Positions 40,396 through 50,235 of a DNA stretch of 64,000 nt are shown here, one piece after another (the stretch's first letter is position 1; each line of letters starts with the position of its first letter). The notes beneath the pieces are model-generated. The model saw nothing but the letters and a program-made list of their open reading frames with translations. It did not search any database and was not told the DNA's origin. Source of the stretch: Tipula vernalis (taxonomy: Eukaryota; Arthropoda; Insecta; Diptera; Tipulidae); assembly GCA_958295665.1 (NCBI GenBank), contig OY282560.1, forward strand, positions 303,735,536 to 303,799,535. Reading direction: 5' to 3'. The position numbers were made by a program, and so were the translations under genes.

Positions 40396-43300
40396 TCAAG
40401 GAACATAATCACGAAGATGAGTTGGCATGTTGCGTGGTCTTGTAGACCTACGAATAGCTTGACCCTGAATTGGTTGAGTTGGTTGAGATATGTGCAGCTC
40501 CTGGATCCCTGGAGGGTTTACGGGTGCAGCTTGATCCTGACTAGGTTGTGTTTGTTGGTTTGAAGTTTCAAGAATATACTGGCGGTAACATTGATTTTGT
40601 TGATTTAAAGGTGTATTTGAATTACTTGACGAGGAACTTGAATCAATGTCGCCATCAGTAATGTCTGGTGCAAAACGTACTTTACGTTGTTGAACTTTCG
40701 TAGCTTTAAGTTGGTCTATGTGACGTTTAAGTGTATATCCATCATCTAACTTTACAACATAATGGAGTTGTCCAAGTTTCCGTAGTACCGTACCTATTTT
40801 CCATACAGTTTTGTTGTCTCGAAGATGTATGACTTGAACTCTTTCTCCCACGCTTATCTGACGAACACCCGGTATTGGTTTTGTAGTATTATTTTTCATT
40901 GTTGGCTTTAACGCATCTAGTTTAATTCGTATTCGTCTATTGAAGTAAAGTTCAGCTGGACTCTTCCCACAGCTGAGAGGTGTTGCTCTATATCTTTGAA
41001 GAATTTCGTTAACTTTATTTTGTAACGACCCTGGTTCCGATGACATAGCTTTTAATTTGCGTTTTAATGTTTGCACGTTGCGTTCAGCTAATCCGTTTGT
41101 ACTAGGATGTCCCGGGGCGATTAATTTTTGGAAAATACCATTTTTACTGCAAAAAGATGTGAATTGCTCACTGGTGAAAATTGAAGCATTGTCTGATACC
41201 ATTACTGATGGGAATCCATGCGTAGAAAAAATTTCGGTTAGAAGGTTAATAGTACTTTGTGTCGTAGGTGAGTCGCGAATGACTTTAAATTCTGACCATT
41301 TTGACTTGGCATCGACGACAATTAAAAAATTATGGTTTTGGAAAGGCCCTGCGTAATCGATGTGAATTCTTTCCCAGTTTTCATCTGGTTCTTGCCACTG
41401 GTGTAGTGGGGCTTTTGAAGGTTTATTTTGGACTTCAACACAGGCTTCACATGAACGTACCATTCTCTCGATGTCCCGGTCGATTCCTTTCCAAACACAG
41501 TATCTTCTCGCCAGTTGCTTCATTTTCGTAATCCCTGGATGGGTGTGATGTAATTCTTGAAGTATTTGCGACTGGAGGCTAATTGGAATGAGAACTCTTT
41601 GACCCTTGAATATAACACCATTATCGAGCGTGTATCTTCCTTCGTTATCCGCACCATTTTGTAGATTTGCCACGATTGTTGAAAGTTCTGGATCTTTTGC
41701 TGTCTCTACTGCTAACGTCGCCGCATTTATGTGTTCACTGGAGATTTCGAAAATTGATTGACTGCATAATTCATTTACCTCTTCATTGATAATTTTGTCT
41801 GTAGATGGTTTTTCATTCAATCGTGTTGCACGAGATAAACAATCAACATTTGTGTGTTCCGACCCCTTCTTGTAGACTATTTCGTAATCGAAGCTTGACA
41901 GAAATTCGGCGTAGCGCAGTAACCTTGCTGCTGTCATGGCGGGCATCTTGTTGTGTTGATGGAAAATGCGAGTTAATGGACGATTATCGGTGACTAGTTG
42001 AAATTTCCTGCCGTAGAGATACATAAAAAAGTGATTTATTGTAAAGATGATTGCTAATGCTTCGCGATCTAACTGGCTATAATTTGTTTCAGCTGTTGTT
42101 AATGACCTTGATGCGTAAGCAACTGGACGTTCTATGCCGTTGACTAGGTGTGAGAGTACGCCTGCTATACCTGTAGGGCTGGCATCACAAGCGACTATAA
42201 CTGGCAGTTCCGGATCGAAAGGCATCAGGACTTGATCACTGGCAACAATATTTTTAAGTTTGATAAACGCAGCTTCACATTTTGCGGACCAATTAAATTT
42301 GTTATCTTTCTGGAGCAGTTGACGTAATGGATGTGTTATCGAAGACATTTCGGGTATAAATCTGGTGTAATACGTTATCATGCCCAAAAATCTTCGGACA
42401 TCATCTGCTGTAGTCGGTCGAGGTATATTTTCGATTGCTTGAATTTTTGAAGGCGATTTTGAAATTTTATTATAGCGTACGACGTGTCCCAGATATTCCA
42501 CCTGAGTTTGCAAAAATGAGCATTTGGTTTTATTTAGATGTAGATCATGTTGTTTTAGACGTTTCAGACACTCTATCAAGTTGTTTTTACATTCAGCCTC
42601 GGTTGTGCCATGTATTATAATGTCATCGAAATATGACATAGTTTTGTTTAATCCAGATAGAATTTGCTCAATGATGCGATTAAATTCCGCTGGCGCAGTT
42701 TTAATGCCAAACGATAGACGATTTACGTTGTATGTTCCCTTATGGGTTGATATTGTTTGGATTTCCCTGGATTCTGGATTTACTCGAAGATGCAGGTAGG
42801 CTTTATAGAGGTCAAGTCGACAGAAATATTTTGACCCTTTGAGATTATTTAAAATTTCATCGACACGCCGTATTGGGTAATTTGCAGAAACTAGTTGAGG
42901 ATTAACGCCTGGCTTATAATCGACGCAGAGTCGAATACCACCGTCTGGTTTTGTAATGATCACTAGGGGAGATCCCCAATCACTCCTTTCACATTTTGTA
43001 ATAATCCCAGCTGCTTCTAAATCATCGAGTTCCTTTTCAACCCGTTCTCGAAGTGCATGTGGAACTTCTCGTTCTTTGAAGAATATTGGTTTCGAACCTT
43101 GACGAAGCTGGAGTGTGACCTCAAAATTTGGAACACAACCTACTTTCTCTGTAAAAACGTCCTCAAACTTGTCAACAATATCTGAAATTGAATCAAAATT
43201 ATTTTCCTCTAATGCATTGATATTGTTGAAATGATGGCTGTCCACTTCATGAAGGTTGATTCCTAAATGGCGAATCCATACCCGGCCTAAGAGCGCATCG

Positions 43301-44616
43301 TATTCGCGAGGAACTACATACAACTCCTCATTTGCTGTGCAGTTGTTGTATTTGACTTGAACTTCGATTTTACCATCAGGAAATATAATGTTTTTAGTAT
43401 ATGATCGGAAAGCAATTGTTGAAGGTTGCAGTGGTGCCTTTATTTGCAGCTGATTATATTGATTCCTTGGTATTAATGTATACCCAACACCAGTGTCGAC
43501 CTCAAATTTTTGACGGTGTCCATTTATTTCCACCGTAGCATAGTACTTATCAGCATCGTTATTTTTATTGTGCTGATTGCAAAATATATCGACGATTTGG
43601 TTAATACCATACATTTGGTGAACTGATTCGTCATGATCATCATTTCTATGAGTTGAACTATGGTTTGAAGTTTTGACTAATGTTTTGATGCACACTTGTT
43701 GTATGTGACCACTTTTTCCACACGATTTACACTTGAGATTACGTGGATTAGTACGGCAGTCCTGTGTTTTGTGGTTGTCTCTACCACAGCGTATGCACAA
43801 GTTGTCGATTCCCAACTGGGCGTAGTTTATTCTAGATTTTGAACGACCTTGTGCTCTTGAAGACTGAGCCCTGGAACGACTTTTTTGACGGTTTGAATTT
43901 CTGGCTTGAATTTTGTTTACGGCATTATTGATGGGTTGCTTTGTAGTCAGTTCACGACAATCGATTTTTGAGGCTTCTAATGATAAAGCTTTTTGTACTA
44001 TTTTTTCGAAATCGTCTTCTTCCGATTGAAGTAATTGCTCCCGGATTGTGTTGTCGTTAATGCCCCGTATAAATTGGGCTCGAAGTAAAATGTTTGATAT
44101 GTCAGCCTTGCAGGCACACTTTGACACAAACTCGCACTCATTTGTATCCCGCCGGAGTAATGCCACATAATCAGCTATTGTATGTTCTTCGCCTTGATAT
44201 GTGGAAAAAAATCGGTGTTGACTTACTAGTATGTTTTTTTTCGGGCACAAATGAGTTTCCAACATTTTCATTAAGTCGTCGTACTCGACTTCGTTGACTG
44301 TCTTAGGGGCAATTAATGAAACCAACAACTTAAAATGTGTAGGTCCAATTGAGTTTATAAGCATTTGACGGCAAAGTGTTTTATTAGTAATAACACCCTT
44401 CATGGTCAAATAATTTTCGAAGCGTTGATGGTATAGCTTAAAGTTTTCTTTTTTATCATCAAAGTTCTCAAATGGAGCACACATAACCTGTAATGGTGGC
44501 TGCTGCTGTTGTTGTGGTTGTTGTTGTTGACTGCTACTAGTACTTACTTGCTTTAGCAAGTCACGTTGTGATTTGCTGAAGGCTTCTAACAATTGCGCAA
44601 ATTGTGAGGCATCCAT
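40396..44616 (-). CDS. Gag-Pol polyprotein of the intact gypsy element (~1,406 aa)
   Basis: One open frame. I chose MDASQFAQLLEAFSKSQ (44616) as start; the frame is open a further 33 residues upstream without ATG. Gag spans about residues 1-350, with a Gln-rich patch, an Arg/Ser-rich basic region and two CCHC knuckles (CIRCGRDNHKTQDC, CKSCGKSGHIQQVC). The protease has EVDTGVGYTLIP near 374. RT has CVDYKPGVNPQ, RLDLYKAYLHL and YFDDIIIHG. RNase H begins ACDASPTGIAGVL. Integrase has a HHCC finger (ELHHTHPGITKMKQLA, CEACVEVQ) and D-D-E core (HIDYAGPF, VSDNASIFTS, GLAERNVQTL), then a C-terminal tail. The arrangement is of the K02A2.6/mag-like type. No envelope gene. Gag and pol are fused without a shift. 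It ends 40 bp before the 3' LTR. Confidence 0.92.
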   Translation of the reverse strand: MDASQFAQLLEAFSKSQRDLLKQVSTSSSQQQQPQQQQQPPLQVMCAPFENFDDKKENFKLYHQRFENYLTMKGVITNKTLCRQMLINSIGPTHFKLLVSLIAPKTVNEVEYDDLMKMLETHLCPKKNILVSQHRFFSTYQGEEHTIADYVALLRRDTNECEFVSKCACKADISNILLRAQFIRGINDNTIREQLLQSEEDDFEKIVQKALSLEASKIDCRELTTKQPINNAVNKIQARNSNRQKSRSRAQSSRAQGRSKSRINYAQLGIDNLCIRCGRDNHKTQDCRTNPRNLKCKSCGKSGHIQQVCIKTLVKTSNHSSTHRNDDHDESVHQMYGINQIVDIFCNQHNKNNDADKYYATVEINGHRQKFEVDTGVGYTLIPRNQYNQLQIKAPLQPSTIAFRSYTKNIIFPDGKIEVQVKYNNCTANEELYVVPREYDALLGRVWIRHLGINLHEVDSHHFNNINALEENNFDSISDIVDKFEDVFTEKVGCVPNFEVTLQLRQGSKPIFFKEREVPHALRERVEKELDDLEAAGIITKCERSDWGSPLVIITKPDGGIRLCVDYKPGVNPQLVSANYPIRRVDEILNNLKGSKYFCRLDLYKAYLHLRVNPESREIQTISTHKGTYNVNRLSFGIKTAPAEFNRIIEQILSGLNKTMSYFDDIIIHGTTEAECKNNLIECLKRLKQHDLHLNKTKCSFLQTQVEYLGHVVRYNKISKSPSKIQAIENIPRPTTADDVRRFLGMITYYTRFIPEMSSITHPLRQLLQKDNKFNWSAKCEAAFIKLKNIVASDQVLMPFDPELPVIVACDASPTGIAGVLSHLVNGIERPVAYASRSLTTAETNYSQLDREALAIIFTINHFFMYLYGRKFQLVTDNRPLTRIFHQHNKMPAMTAARLLRYAEFLSSFDYEIVYKKGSEHTNVDCLSRATRLNEKPSTDKIINEEVNELCSQSIFEISSEHINAATLAVETAKDPELSTIVANLQNGADNEGRYTLDNGVIFKGQRVLIPISLQSQILQELHHTHPGITKMKQLARRYCVWKGIDRDIERMVRSCEACVEVQNKPSKAPLHQWQEPDENWERIHIDYAGPFQNHNFLIVVDAKSKWSEFKVIRDSPTTQSTINLLTEIFSTHGFPSVMVSDNASIFTSEQFTSFCSKNGIFQKLIAPGHPSTNGLAERNVQTLKRKLKAMSSEPGSLQNKVNEILQRYRATPLSCGKSPAELYFNRRIRIKLDALKPTMKNNTTKPIPGVRQISVGERVQVIHLRDNKTVWKIGTVLRKLGQLHYVVKLDDGYTLKRHIDQLKATKVQQRKVRFAPDITDGDIDSSSSSSNSNTPLNQQNQCYRQYILETSNQQTQPSQDQAAPVNPPGIQELHISQPTQPIQGQAIRRSTRPRNMPTHLRDYVP

Positions 44617-44715
44617 TTTGTAGAAGTAAATTTTTCCTCCTTGAATTTTATTGTGTAATTTTTTTTTTTTTTTTTTATCTTGTAATTTAATCTTTTTTTT
44701 TTCTCTCGTCGCCAC

Positions 44716-44948
44716 TGTTTTGTCCCTTATGGCCGTGAACTCGAATTAAAATACACGCGTAATTTACAAGGCTTATTATAATGCTCTTTATTCTACGAAT
44801 GTTAATACAAGACTTAAAACGAATAAAGAAGAAGCAAAAACTAGCAATAATGACATTTGTATAGTGTTGCCAAATTCACCTTATGTGTACAATGGGTTAT
44901 AACAATAGTGTTGCTAAATTTACATTAGATGTGCAATGGGTTATAACA
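44716..44948 (-). repeat. 5' LTR of the intact gypsy element
   Basis: The partner of 40124-40356. It is followed on the minus strand by GTGGCGACGAGAG, the probable primer-binding site, directly at the LTR end. Confidence 0.93.
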
Positions 44949-44953
44949 CCAAT

Positions 44954-45422
44954 GCAATTTGAACTTGCACTGTTGATATTTTCTTGGTCGTCACCGGGTC
45001 ATCCAAATTGACACCGTGGAACTGCTGCATGCCGTTACCAACACAATCCATATTAGTGCTGTGGATTTCTCGATTTTTGTTGCCATCTGACTGCATATCA
45101 TTACGTTTATCGAATCACTGGTCACTTGCATCACCAAATGAATCGTTCATTGTATCATTCATACCTCGATCACCCGAACTATTATCATTAACCGCCTCTG
45201 AATCGATTATCTCAATCAATTCTTTTCGATTTAAAACCGATGACTCGTTGAAAGTAACACTTCGGCCCACTATTTGCTGTTGTTGTTCTATATCTCATAG
45301 ACGATATGTACCATATAATGAACCATATCCAAGCATAATACATATCGATGATTTTGGCTGTAATTTTGTACGATTATTCGATGGAATATGATTGTAGCAT
45401 TCACAACCAAAAATACGAAGAT
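44954..45422 (-). pseudogene. Copia post-integrase region
   Basis: It continues copia after the gypsy insert: HLRIFGCECYNHIPSNNRTK, then a degenerate GYGSLYGTYRL, followed by an Asn/Asp/Ser-rich linker toward RT with stops near 45298 and 45120. It ends at the CCAAT target duplication of the other gypsy element. Confidence 0.65.
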
Positions 45423-45427
45423 GTGAC

Positions 45428-45586
45428 TGTTGTATATGAAGATTAATAAAAATACTCGGTTCCGCAGTTAGATAACAACATTGTTACACGCTTGTTTACA
45501 GTCTTTATCGATAGCAATAAAAATAATTACATTGCAAATGTATAAAATGATAGCAATAGTGCATTGCTTCGCTAAAGTATACAACA
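45428..45586 (-). repeat. 3' LTR of the second gypsy element
   Basis: 159 bp, TG...CA. Its first 13 bases match the LTR stub at 49456-49444. Directly upstream in element orientation (45626-45725) two 50-bp tandem copies (ACAGAAATTA(T/C)TACGTTATT...) lie between pol and the LTR. Confidence 0.7.
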
Positions 45587-45625
45587 TATCTCTTACTTTA
45601 CTTTTGTTGTTTTACGAACATTTTT

Positions 45626-45725
45626 ACAGAAATTATTACGTTATTCAAAATTACGTTATATAAAATTACGTCTATACAGAAATTACTACGTTATTAAAAA
45701 TTACGTTATATAAAATTACGTTCAT
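45626..45725. repeat. Tandem repeat, 50-bp unit, two copies
   Basis: ACAGAAATTATTACGTTATT at 45626 recurs at 45676 with one change. The rest of the unit (AAAATTACGTTATATAAAAT) is identical. It lies in the 3' untranslated part of the second gypsy element. Confidence 0.8.
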
Positions 45726-45742
45726 ACTATATACATGTTGTT

Positions 45743-48700
45743 TTACAAATTTAACTTATCAGGCATTTTCCTACTTCTTTTGGGACGCGTATTTATACTT
45801 GTATTGGTAGTATCATTAGGCTGCATTGCCACACTGAGACCTCTCTCACTTACACCAGAAAGATTCGCATATCCAACTCCTCTTCTGACATTATTCTCTA
45901 AGATTTCTTTCAACGTAACATTCTTTGTATCGTCCTTCTCTCTTAATACCCCATTGTCTTTGTCCGTTTCCTCAAATGATTTTTTTACGTGATTTGCATG
46001 CATCTTTGATTCATGTTTCCCACTTTTTACAATATAGGTATTACTCCCCAGAACTCTTTTAATTACTCCTTTTACCCATATATTTCTTCTACTGTCCTTT
46101 ACCCATACTATTTCTTCCTCATTAAATGATTTAACATTTTTACTACTATTACAATCCGTTCTACTTATCCCGCTACTCGAAGCCAACATATCCCATCTCA
46201 TCTGAGGTTTCCTCCCAAACATCATCTCAAATGGCGTCCTTCCTGTCTTACTATTCATTGTACTTCGACTCATGTATAAAAATTTTTGCACCAGATATTT
46301 TAAATCAACCGGTTTCCTACTTTCTGACTCGTACATTTTTTCCAACGCAGCTTTAAATGTTTTGACAGAATTTTCTGCTTGTCCATTTGATTGTGGATGA
46401 TATATCGGTGACGTAATATGCCTTATACCATTTTCCTTTACAAATATGGCAAATTCTCTAGATATAAATGCTGGACCATTATCTGTGACTATTAATTGTG
46501 GCATTCCTAACACGACAAAAATTTCTTTCAGGGCCTCTATCGTTTTCCCTGCTGTCATCTCTTTCATTACACGCACATCCAGCCATTTAGTGTAGACATC
46601 AATCACTACTAAATAATACACTCCATATTTTGGCCCACAATAATCTAAATGAACTCGCTCCAATGGTCTTGTTGTTTCGGGCCAAGATTTCAGCTCAATT
46701 TTTTTTGGCATGCTCATAAACTTTTGGCATTGTCCACATTGCTTCACTAGATTTTCAATATTTGAATCAATACTCGGCCACCAAAAATATGATCTCGCTG
46801 TCTGCTTTAATTTTACAATTCCCTGATGACTGGAGTGAATTTCTTTTAATAACGTCGACCTATAACACTTAGGTATTATTATCCGATGACCCCACATTAA
46901 CACTCCAGACTCCACATATACTTCTGCTCGTTTACAGAAATATGGAAAAATACTGTCCTTTGAACTACACCCTTCGGCCCATCCTGTTTTTACTTGCTCT
47001 AACACTTTGCACAGTACCTCATCCGACCTCGTTTCCTTTTCTATGTCTTTAAGATTTATTGACCTCCCCATGTCATTCTGTATAAACTTTAAATACGTAA
47101 ACTCTTCATCTGTATACCTATCACTTTCTTGCACCGCTAGCCTGGAGAGCGCATCTACACACACATTCTCTTCGCCTCTTATGTATTTGACCTCAAATTC
47201 AAAGCTGGATAAATACAGCGCCCACCTCAATAACCTACTTGCAGACATCATAGGAATTCGCTTTTTACACCCAAAGATAGAAACAAGTGGCTTATGGTCA
47301 GTCCTTAGGAGAAAACGTTTCCCCATTAAATACTGTTCAAATCGCTTCACCCCAAAATAAATAGCCAACGCTTCCTTATCAATCATTGCATAGTTTGACT
47401 CCGCTTTGCTCAAGGTCCTAGATGCAAATGCAATTGGTTTCTCTCCATCCACAAATTCGTGTGATAATTGCGCACCAATCCCTTGCTGTGATGCATCTGT
47501 TGTTAAAATTATTTTCAACTCTGGGTTAAAATGAACCAAAACTTCGTCAGACACAATCGCTCTTTTTATCCGTTTGAAAGCTTCTTCAGTTTCCGAGCTC
47601 CATCTAATTTCCTTCATTTTGATTAAATCATATATGGGTTTCAAAATTATTGACGCATTTGGAATGAATCTCGCATAGTAATTAACCATTCCGCAAAAAG
47701 ATCTTACTTCCGTTTTCGTTTTTGGTGCAGGCATTTCCTCAATTGCTTTTGTTTTCTTTTTATCTTTATGTAGACCTACTTTGTTGATAATAAAGCCTAA
47801 ATATTCAACTTTTTCACCAAAAAATATGCATTTTTTTCTGTTGATCTTCAATCCTGCGTGTTGTATTCTCTCTAGTACCACTTTCAAGTTTTCCATGTGT
47901 TCCCCTCTAGTTTTACCAGTTATAAGTATGTCATCTACAAATGCAATTGTTCCACTGCATCCACTTATAACCTTATCAATTACGTTCTGGAAGATAAACG
48001 TATTTGGCTTACAACCATAGGTTAAACGGTTTACCTTGTACAACCCTTTATATGTACTCCAAGCAAGCATTTTTCCCGTTCTTTCATCAACTTTCAGCTG
48101 GTGATACGCCTGTGACAAATCCAACTTTGTGAACGTTTGGCCTCCTTGCAATGCTGCGAATATGTCCTCTATCCGAGGTATTGGATAGTTTATATCTTGC
48201 AACATCGGATTAACAGTAACTGAATAATCGGCACACAACCTTACTTGCCCATTTGTTTTTAATACCATCACTAAAGGTGTACCCCATTCATTTGTTTCCG
48301 TTCTCGTTATGACTTCCAGTTTCTCTAGCCTTTCTAGTTCCTCTTCTAGTTTAACCTTATATGCAAATGGCACCGGGCGTGGCTTCACAAATACTGGTAT
48401 CGCATTATCTTTCGTCCTTAAACTGATTTCTCCCCCCGTATAACATCCAAGCCCCTCACTTAATTTTTCTACCTGTTCCTTTAAAACATCTGGTACATCA
48501 TCATTACTCTTATAATTGAAATTATTTATCTCTAGTTTAAAATCTAATAATTTAAAAATATCGCGACCTAACAGGGGTCGACAGCCATTTGAAATGATCA
48601 CAAACTTCCCAATTGCTTTTTGCTTTTTATAGGATATGCTCGCTTCAACGTAGCCCAACGCGTTAATACTTGCTCCATTATACGCACTCAACTTATTTGC

Positions 48701-48862
48701 AAATACTTTCAACTCCAAATGTTTGAAATACTGATTATAAACCGGTTCAGGTAATGCGGATATTCCCGATCCCGTATCGATCTCAAGTGCAATCTCTTGA
48801 CCTTCAATTTCCAATACAACCATAAATAAGCTAGAATTACAAAAATTTCTATCATTTAACAA
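45743..48862 (-). CDS. Pol polyprotein of the second gypsy element (~1,039 aa)
   Basis: Uninterrupted frame. Protease: LEIDTGSGISALPEPVYNQY and LLGRDIFKLL. RT: ETNEWGTPLVMVLKTNGQVR, CADYSVTVNP, LDLSQAYHQL and the catalytic FVDD in IAFVDDILITG. RNase H: TTDASQQGIGAQLSH and RTDHKPLVSIFG. Integrase: HSSHQGIVKLKQTARSYFWW with CGQC (HHCC), the core HLDYCGPK, VTDNGPAFIS and QSNGQAENSVKTFK (D-D-E). It ends RPKRSRKMPDKLNL. The layout is mag/K02A2.6-like, related to but clearly distinct from the 40124-44948 element. Gag lies just upstream in another frame. Pol looks catalytically complete, but the copy cannot make a proper genomic RNA without its 5' LTR. Confidence 0.9.
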   Translation of the reverse strand: MLNDRNFCNSSLFMVVLEIEGQEIALEIDTGSGISALPEPVYNQYFKHLELKVFANKLSAYNGASINALGYVEASISYKKQKAIGKFVIISNGCRPLLGRDIFKLLDFKLEINNFNYKSNDDVPDVLKEQVEKLSEGLGCYTGGEISLRTKDNAIPVFVKPRPVPFAYKVKLEEELERLEKLEVITRTETNEWGTPLVMVLKTNGQVRLCADYSVTVNPMLQDINYPIPRIEDIFAALQGGQTFTKLDLSQAYHQLKVDERTGKMLAWSTYKGLYKVNRLTYGCKPNTFIFQNVIDKVISGCSGTIAFVDDILITGKTRGEHMENLKVVLERIQHAGLKINRKKCIFFGEKVEYLGFIINKVGLHKDKKKTKAIEEMPAPKTKTEVRSFCGMVNYYARFIPNASIILKPIYDLIKMKEIRWSSETEEAFKRIKRAIVSDEVLVHFNPELKIILTTDASQQGIGAQLSHEFVDGEKPIAFASRTLSKAESNYAMIDKEALAIYFGVKRFEQYLMGKRFLLRTDHKPLVSIFGCKKRIPMMSASRLLRWALYLSSFEFEVKYIRGEENVCVDALSRLAVQESDRYTDEEFTYLKFIQNDMGRSINLKDIEKETRSDEVLCKVLEQVKTGWAEGCSSKDSIFPYFCKRAEVYVESGVLMWGHRIIIPKCYRSTLLKEIHSSHQGIVKLKQTARSYFWWPSIDSNIENLVKQCGQCQKFMSMPKKIELKSWPETTRPLERVHLDYCGPKYGVYYLVVIDVYTKWLDVRVMKEMTAGKTIEALKEIFVVLGMPQLIVTDNGPAFISREFAIFVKENGIRHITSPIYHPQSNGQAENSVKTFKAALEKMYESESRKPVDLKYLVQKFLYMSRSTMNSKTGRTPFEMMFGRKPQMRWDMLASSSGISRTDCNSSKNVKSFNEEEIVWVKDSRRNIWVKGVIKRVLGSNTYIVKSGKHESKMHANHVKKSFEETDKDNGVLREKDDTKNVTLKEILENNVRRGVGYANLSGVSERGLSVAMQPNDTTNTSINTRPKRSRKMPDKLNL

Positions 48863-48873
48863 AGAATTTACAT

Positions 48874-49443
48874 TTACCCTTTTTTAAGATTAGAACATTC
48901 TAACTTCCCTTGACCCTGAACTCGATCATCATCAATCATAATCATATTCATCTCGTCCATATCCATAAATATTGATTTTTCATCATCCCCGTGGATTGCT
49001 CCATACCGGTGTCCTTGAGACGCTTGTTCCTCATCAATTTGCGTTACTGTTGTTCTACCTCCATTTCCACGTGTCTGCCATTTATTTTTTTTGCACATTT
49101 TTTGTAAATGTCCGACCTCTCCACAATTATTGCATTTGTAACTTTTAAACTTACATTGCTTAGCATTTATGACTTTTATACCCACAAACAGTACAAAATT
49201 CATTTCTTCTCCCCAATTGTTTAGCACCATTCACCTGATGTATCTTGTGAGTCTCAATGTCTTCCATTCCTAAAGCCAACTCAACACATTCTTTTAGCTT
49301 TACATCCTTCTTCAACTCACACATTTTATCAAAACTCCGCCCTGGTAATAAACCGCACACAAATCTATCTATTAAAACCTGTTCAAGGTTTTCACCAAAT
49401 TCACAATTCACGGATACACTTTTTATTTTGTTGAAAAAGTATG
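48874..49443 (-). pseudogene. Gag C-terminal part of the second gypsy element
   Basis: The first reading (49443-49160) has FGENLEQVLIDRFVCGLLPG and LKECVELALGMEDIE, typical of gag capsid in this clade. After a frame change near 49190 the second reading has knuckles (CTVCGYKSHKC, then CNNCGEVGHLQKMCKK near 49100) and an acidic end. The N-terminal half is deleted with the 5' LTR. Confidence 0.75.
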
Positions 49444-49461
49444 AAAGTATACAACAGTGAC

Positions 49462-50235
49462 AAATTCGGGTTTTGACCAAACCAAATTTCAGCCGGAGTT
49501 TTCGCTTCGAACTGCTTCCCAACTGCACTTGTCGGTGATCGATTCTTTAAATAATTTGCAGTGATGATAGCCTCATTCCAAAACTTTCCATCCAGTTCAC
49601 TTGCCAAAAGCATTGTTCTTGACTTTTCTTCAAGTGTTCGATTCAATCGCTCGGAAATAGAATTCATTTCTGGATTATACGAAACAGTTAATAACATTTG
49701 AATACCCTTACCGTCAGCTCTTAGTTTGGCCACCTTTTTACCATGAAGTGCTTCAGCCATTGCTACAAAAAGTTTAAACTTTTCCAACACTTCACTTTTC
49801 CGTTGAATGCAATAAACACTGGATGCTCTCGAAAAATCGTCCGTAAATGTTACAAAATATCCGGAACCATCATATTCAGTCGTTTGCATCAGACCACATA
49901 CGTCACTGTGAATCAACTCTAAAACGCGTGATGATCGAACATTTTTATTTTTCGGAAATGATGAACGTGTTTGTTTCCCAAGCACACATGATTCACACAG
50001 CCTCGTATTGTTGTCAACATTTACTTGATTTAATCCATCCGCCATTTTACTTTCCAGTTTCTTCATAGCATTTGCATTTAAGTGACCCAATCTAAAATGC
50101 CACAAACTTTGAGAAATTTTATGCAAATTCATATCACCTGTATAACCAGCTAACACATTGTTGTCCACATGTAATGTGACTTTATACAGATTTCCTTCGA
50201 TTTGTCCAACGAATTTAATTATTCCATTGAATGAT
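49462..50235 (-). pseudogene. Copia integrase domain
   Basis: The frame from 50168 contains the GAG-pre-integrase zinc region: LWHFRLGHLN and LCESCVLGKQTR (HHCC). It also has the start of the catalytic core HSDVCGLMQTTEYDGSGYFV and FTDDFSRASS. The second catalytic position reads LRADGKGIQ instead of the usual LRADNGGE, and the Glu region is NSISERLNRTLEE. It runs to AEIWFGQNPNLS and is cut by the second gypsy element at 49456. A damaged but recognisable integrase. Confidence 0.75.

Larger units (their letters stand above)
40124..44948 (-). mobile_element. Near-intact Ty3/gypsy retrotransposon
   Basis: It is bounded by 233-bp LTRs (40124-40356 and 44716-44948) that differ at one position by eye (C/T near 44915) and begin TGTTTTGTCC on the plus strand. 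The 5-bp duplication CCAAT flanks both sides (40119-40123, 44949-44953). A purine-rich tract (GCGTGGGAGA) precedes the 3' LTR and a TGGCGACGAGAG primer site follows the 5' LTR. A single long frame encodes gag-pol. All visible parts of a potentially mobile element are present, and the near-identity of the LTRs indicates a recent insertion into copia. Confidence 0.92.
45428..49456 (-). mobile_element. Second Ty3/gypsy element, 5' LTR deleted
   Basis: The target duplication GTCAC (minus strand) flanks both ends (49461-49457 and 45427-45423), and copia reading is continuous when the insert is removed. The 3' LTR spans 45586-45428 (159 bp, TGTTGTATACTTT...ATATACAACA). At the 5' side only TGTTGTATACTTT of the LTR remains before gag sequence, so a deletion removed most of the 5' LTR, the primer site and the gag start. 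Pol is intact. Confidence 0.85.

Noticed and set aside
40372..45391. Plus-strand ORFs over the gypsy and copia regions
   Set aside because: All are antisense shadows of long minus-strand pol frames.
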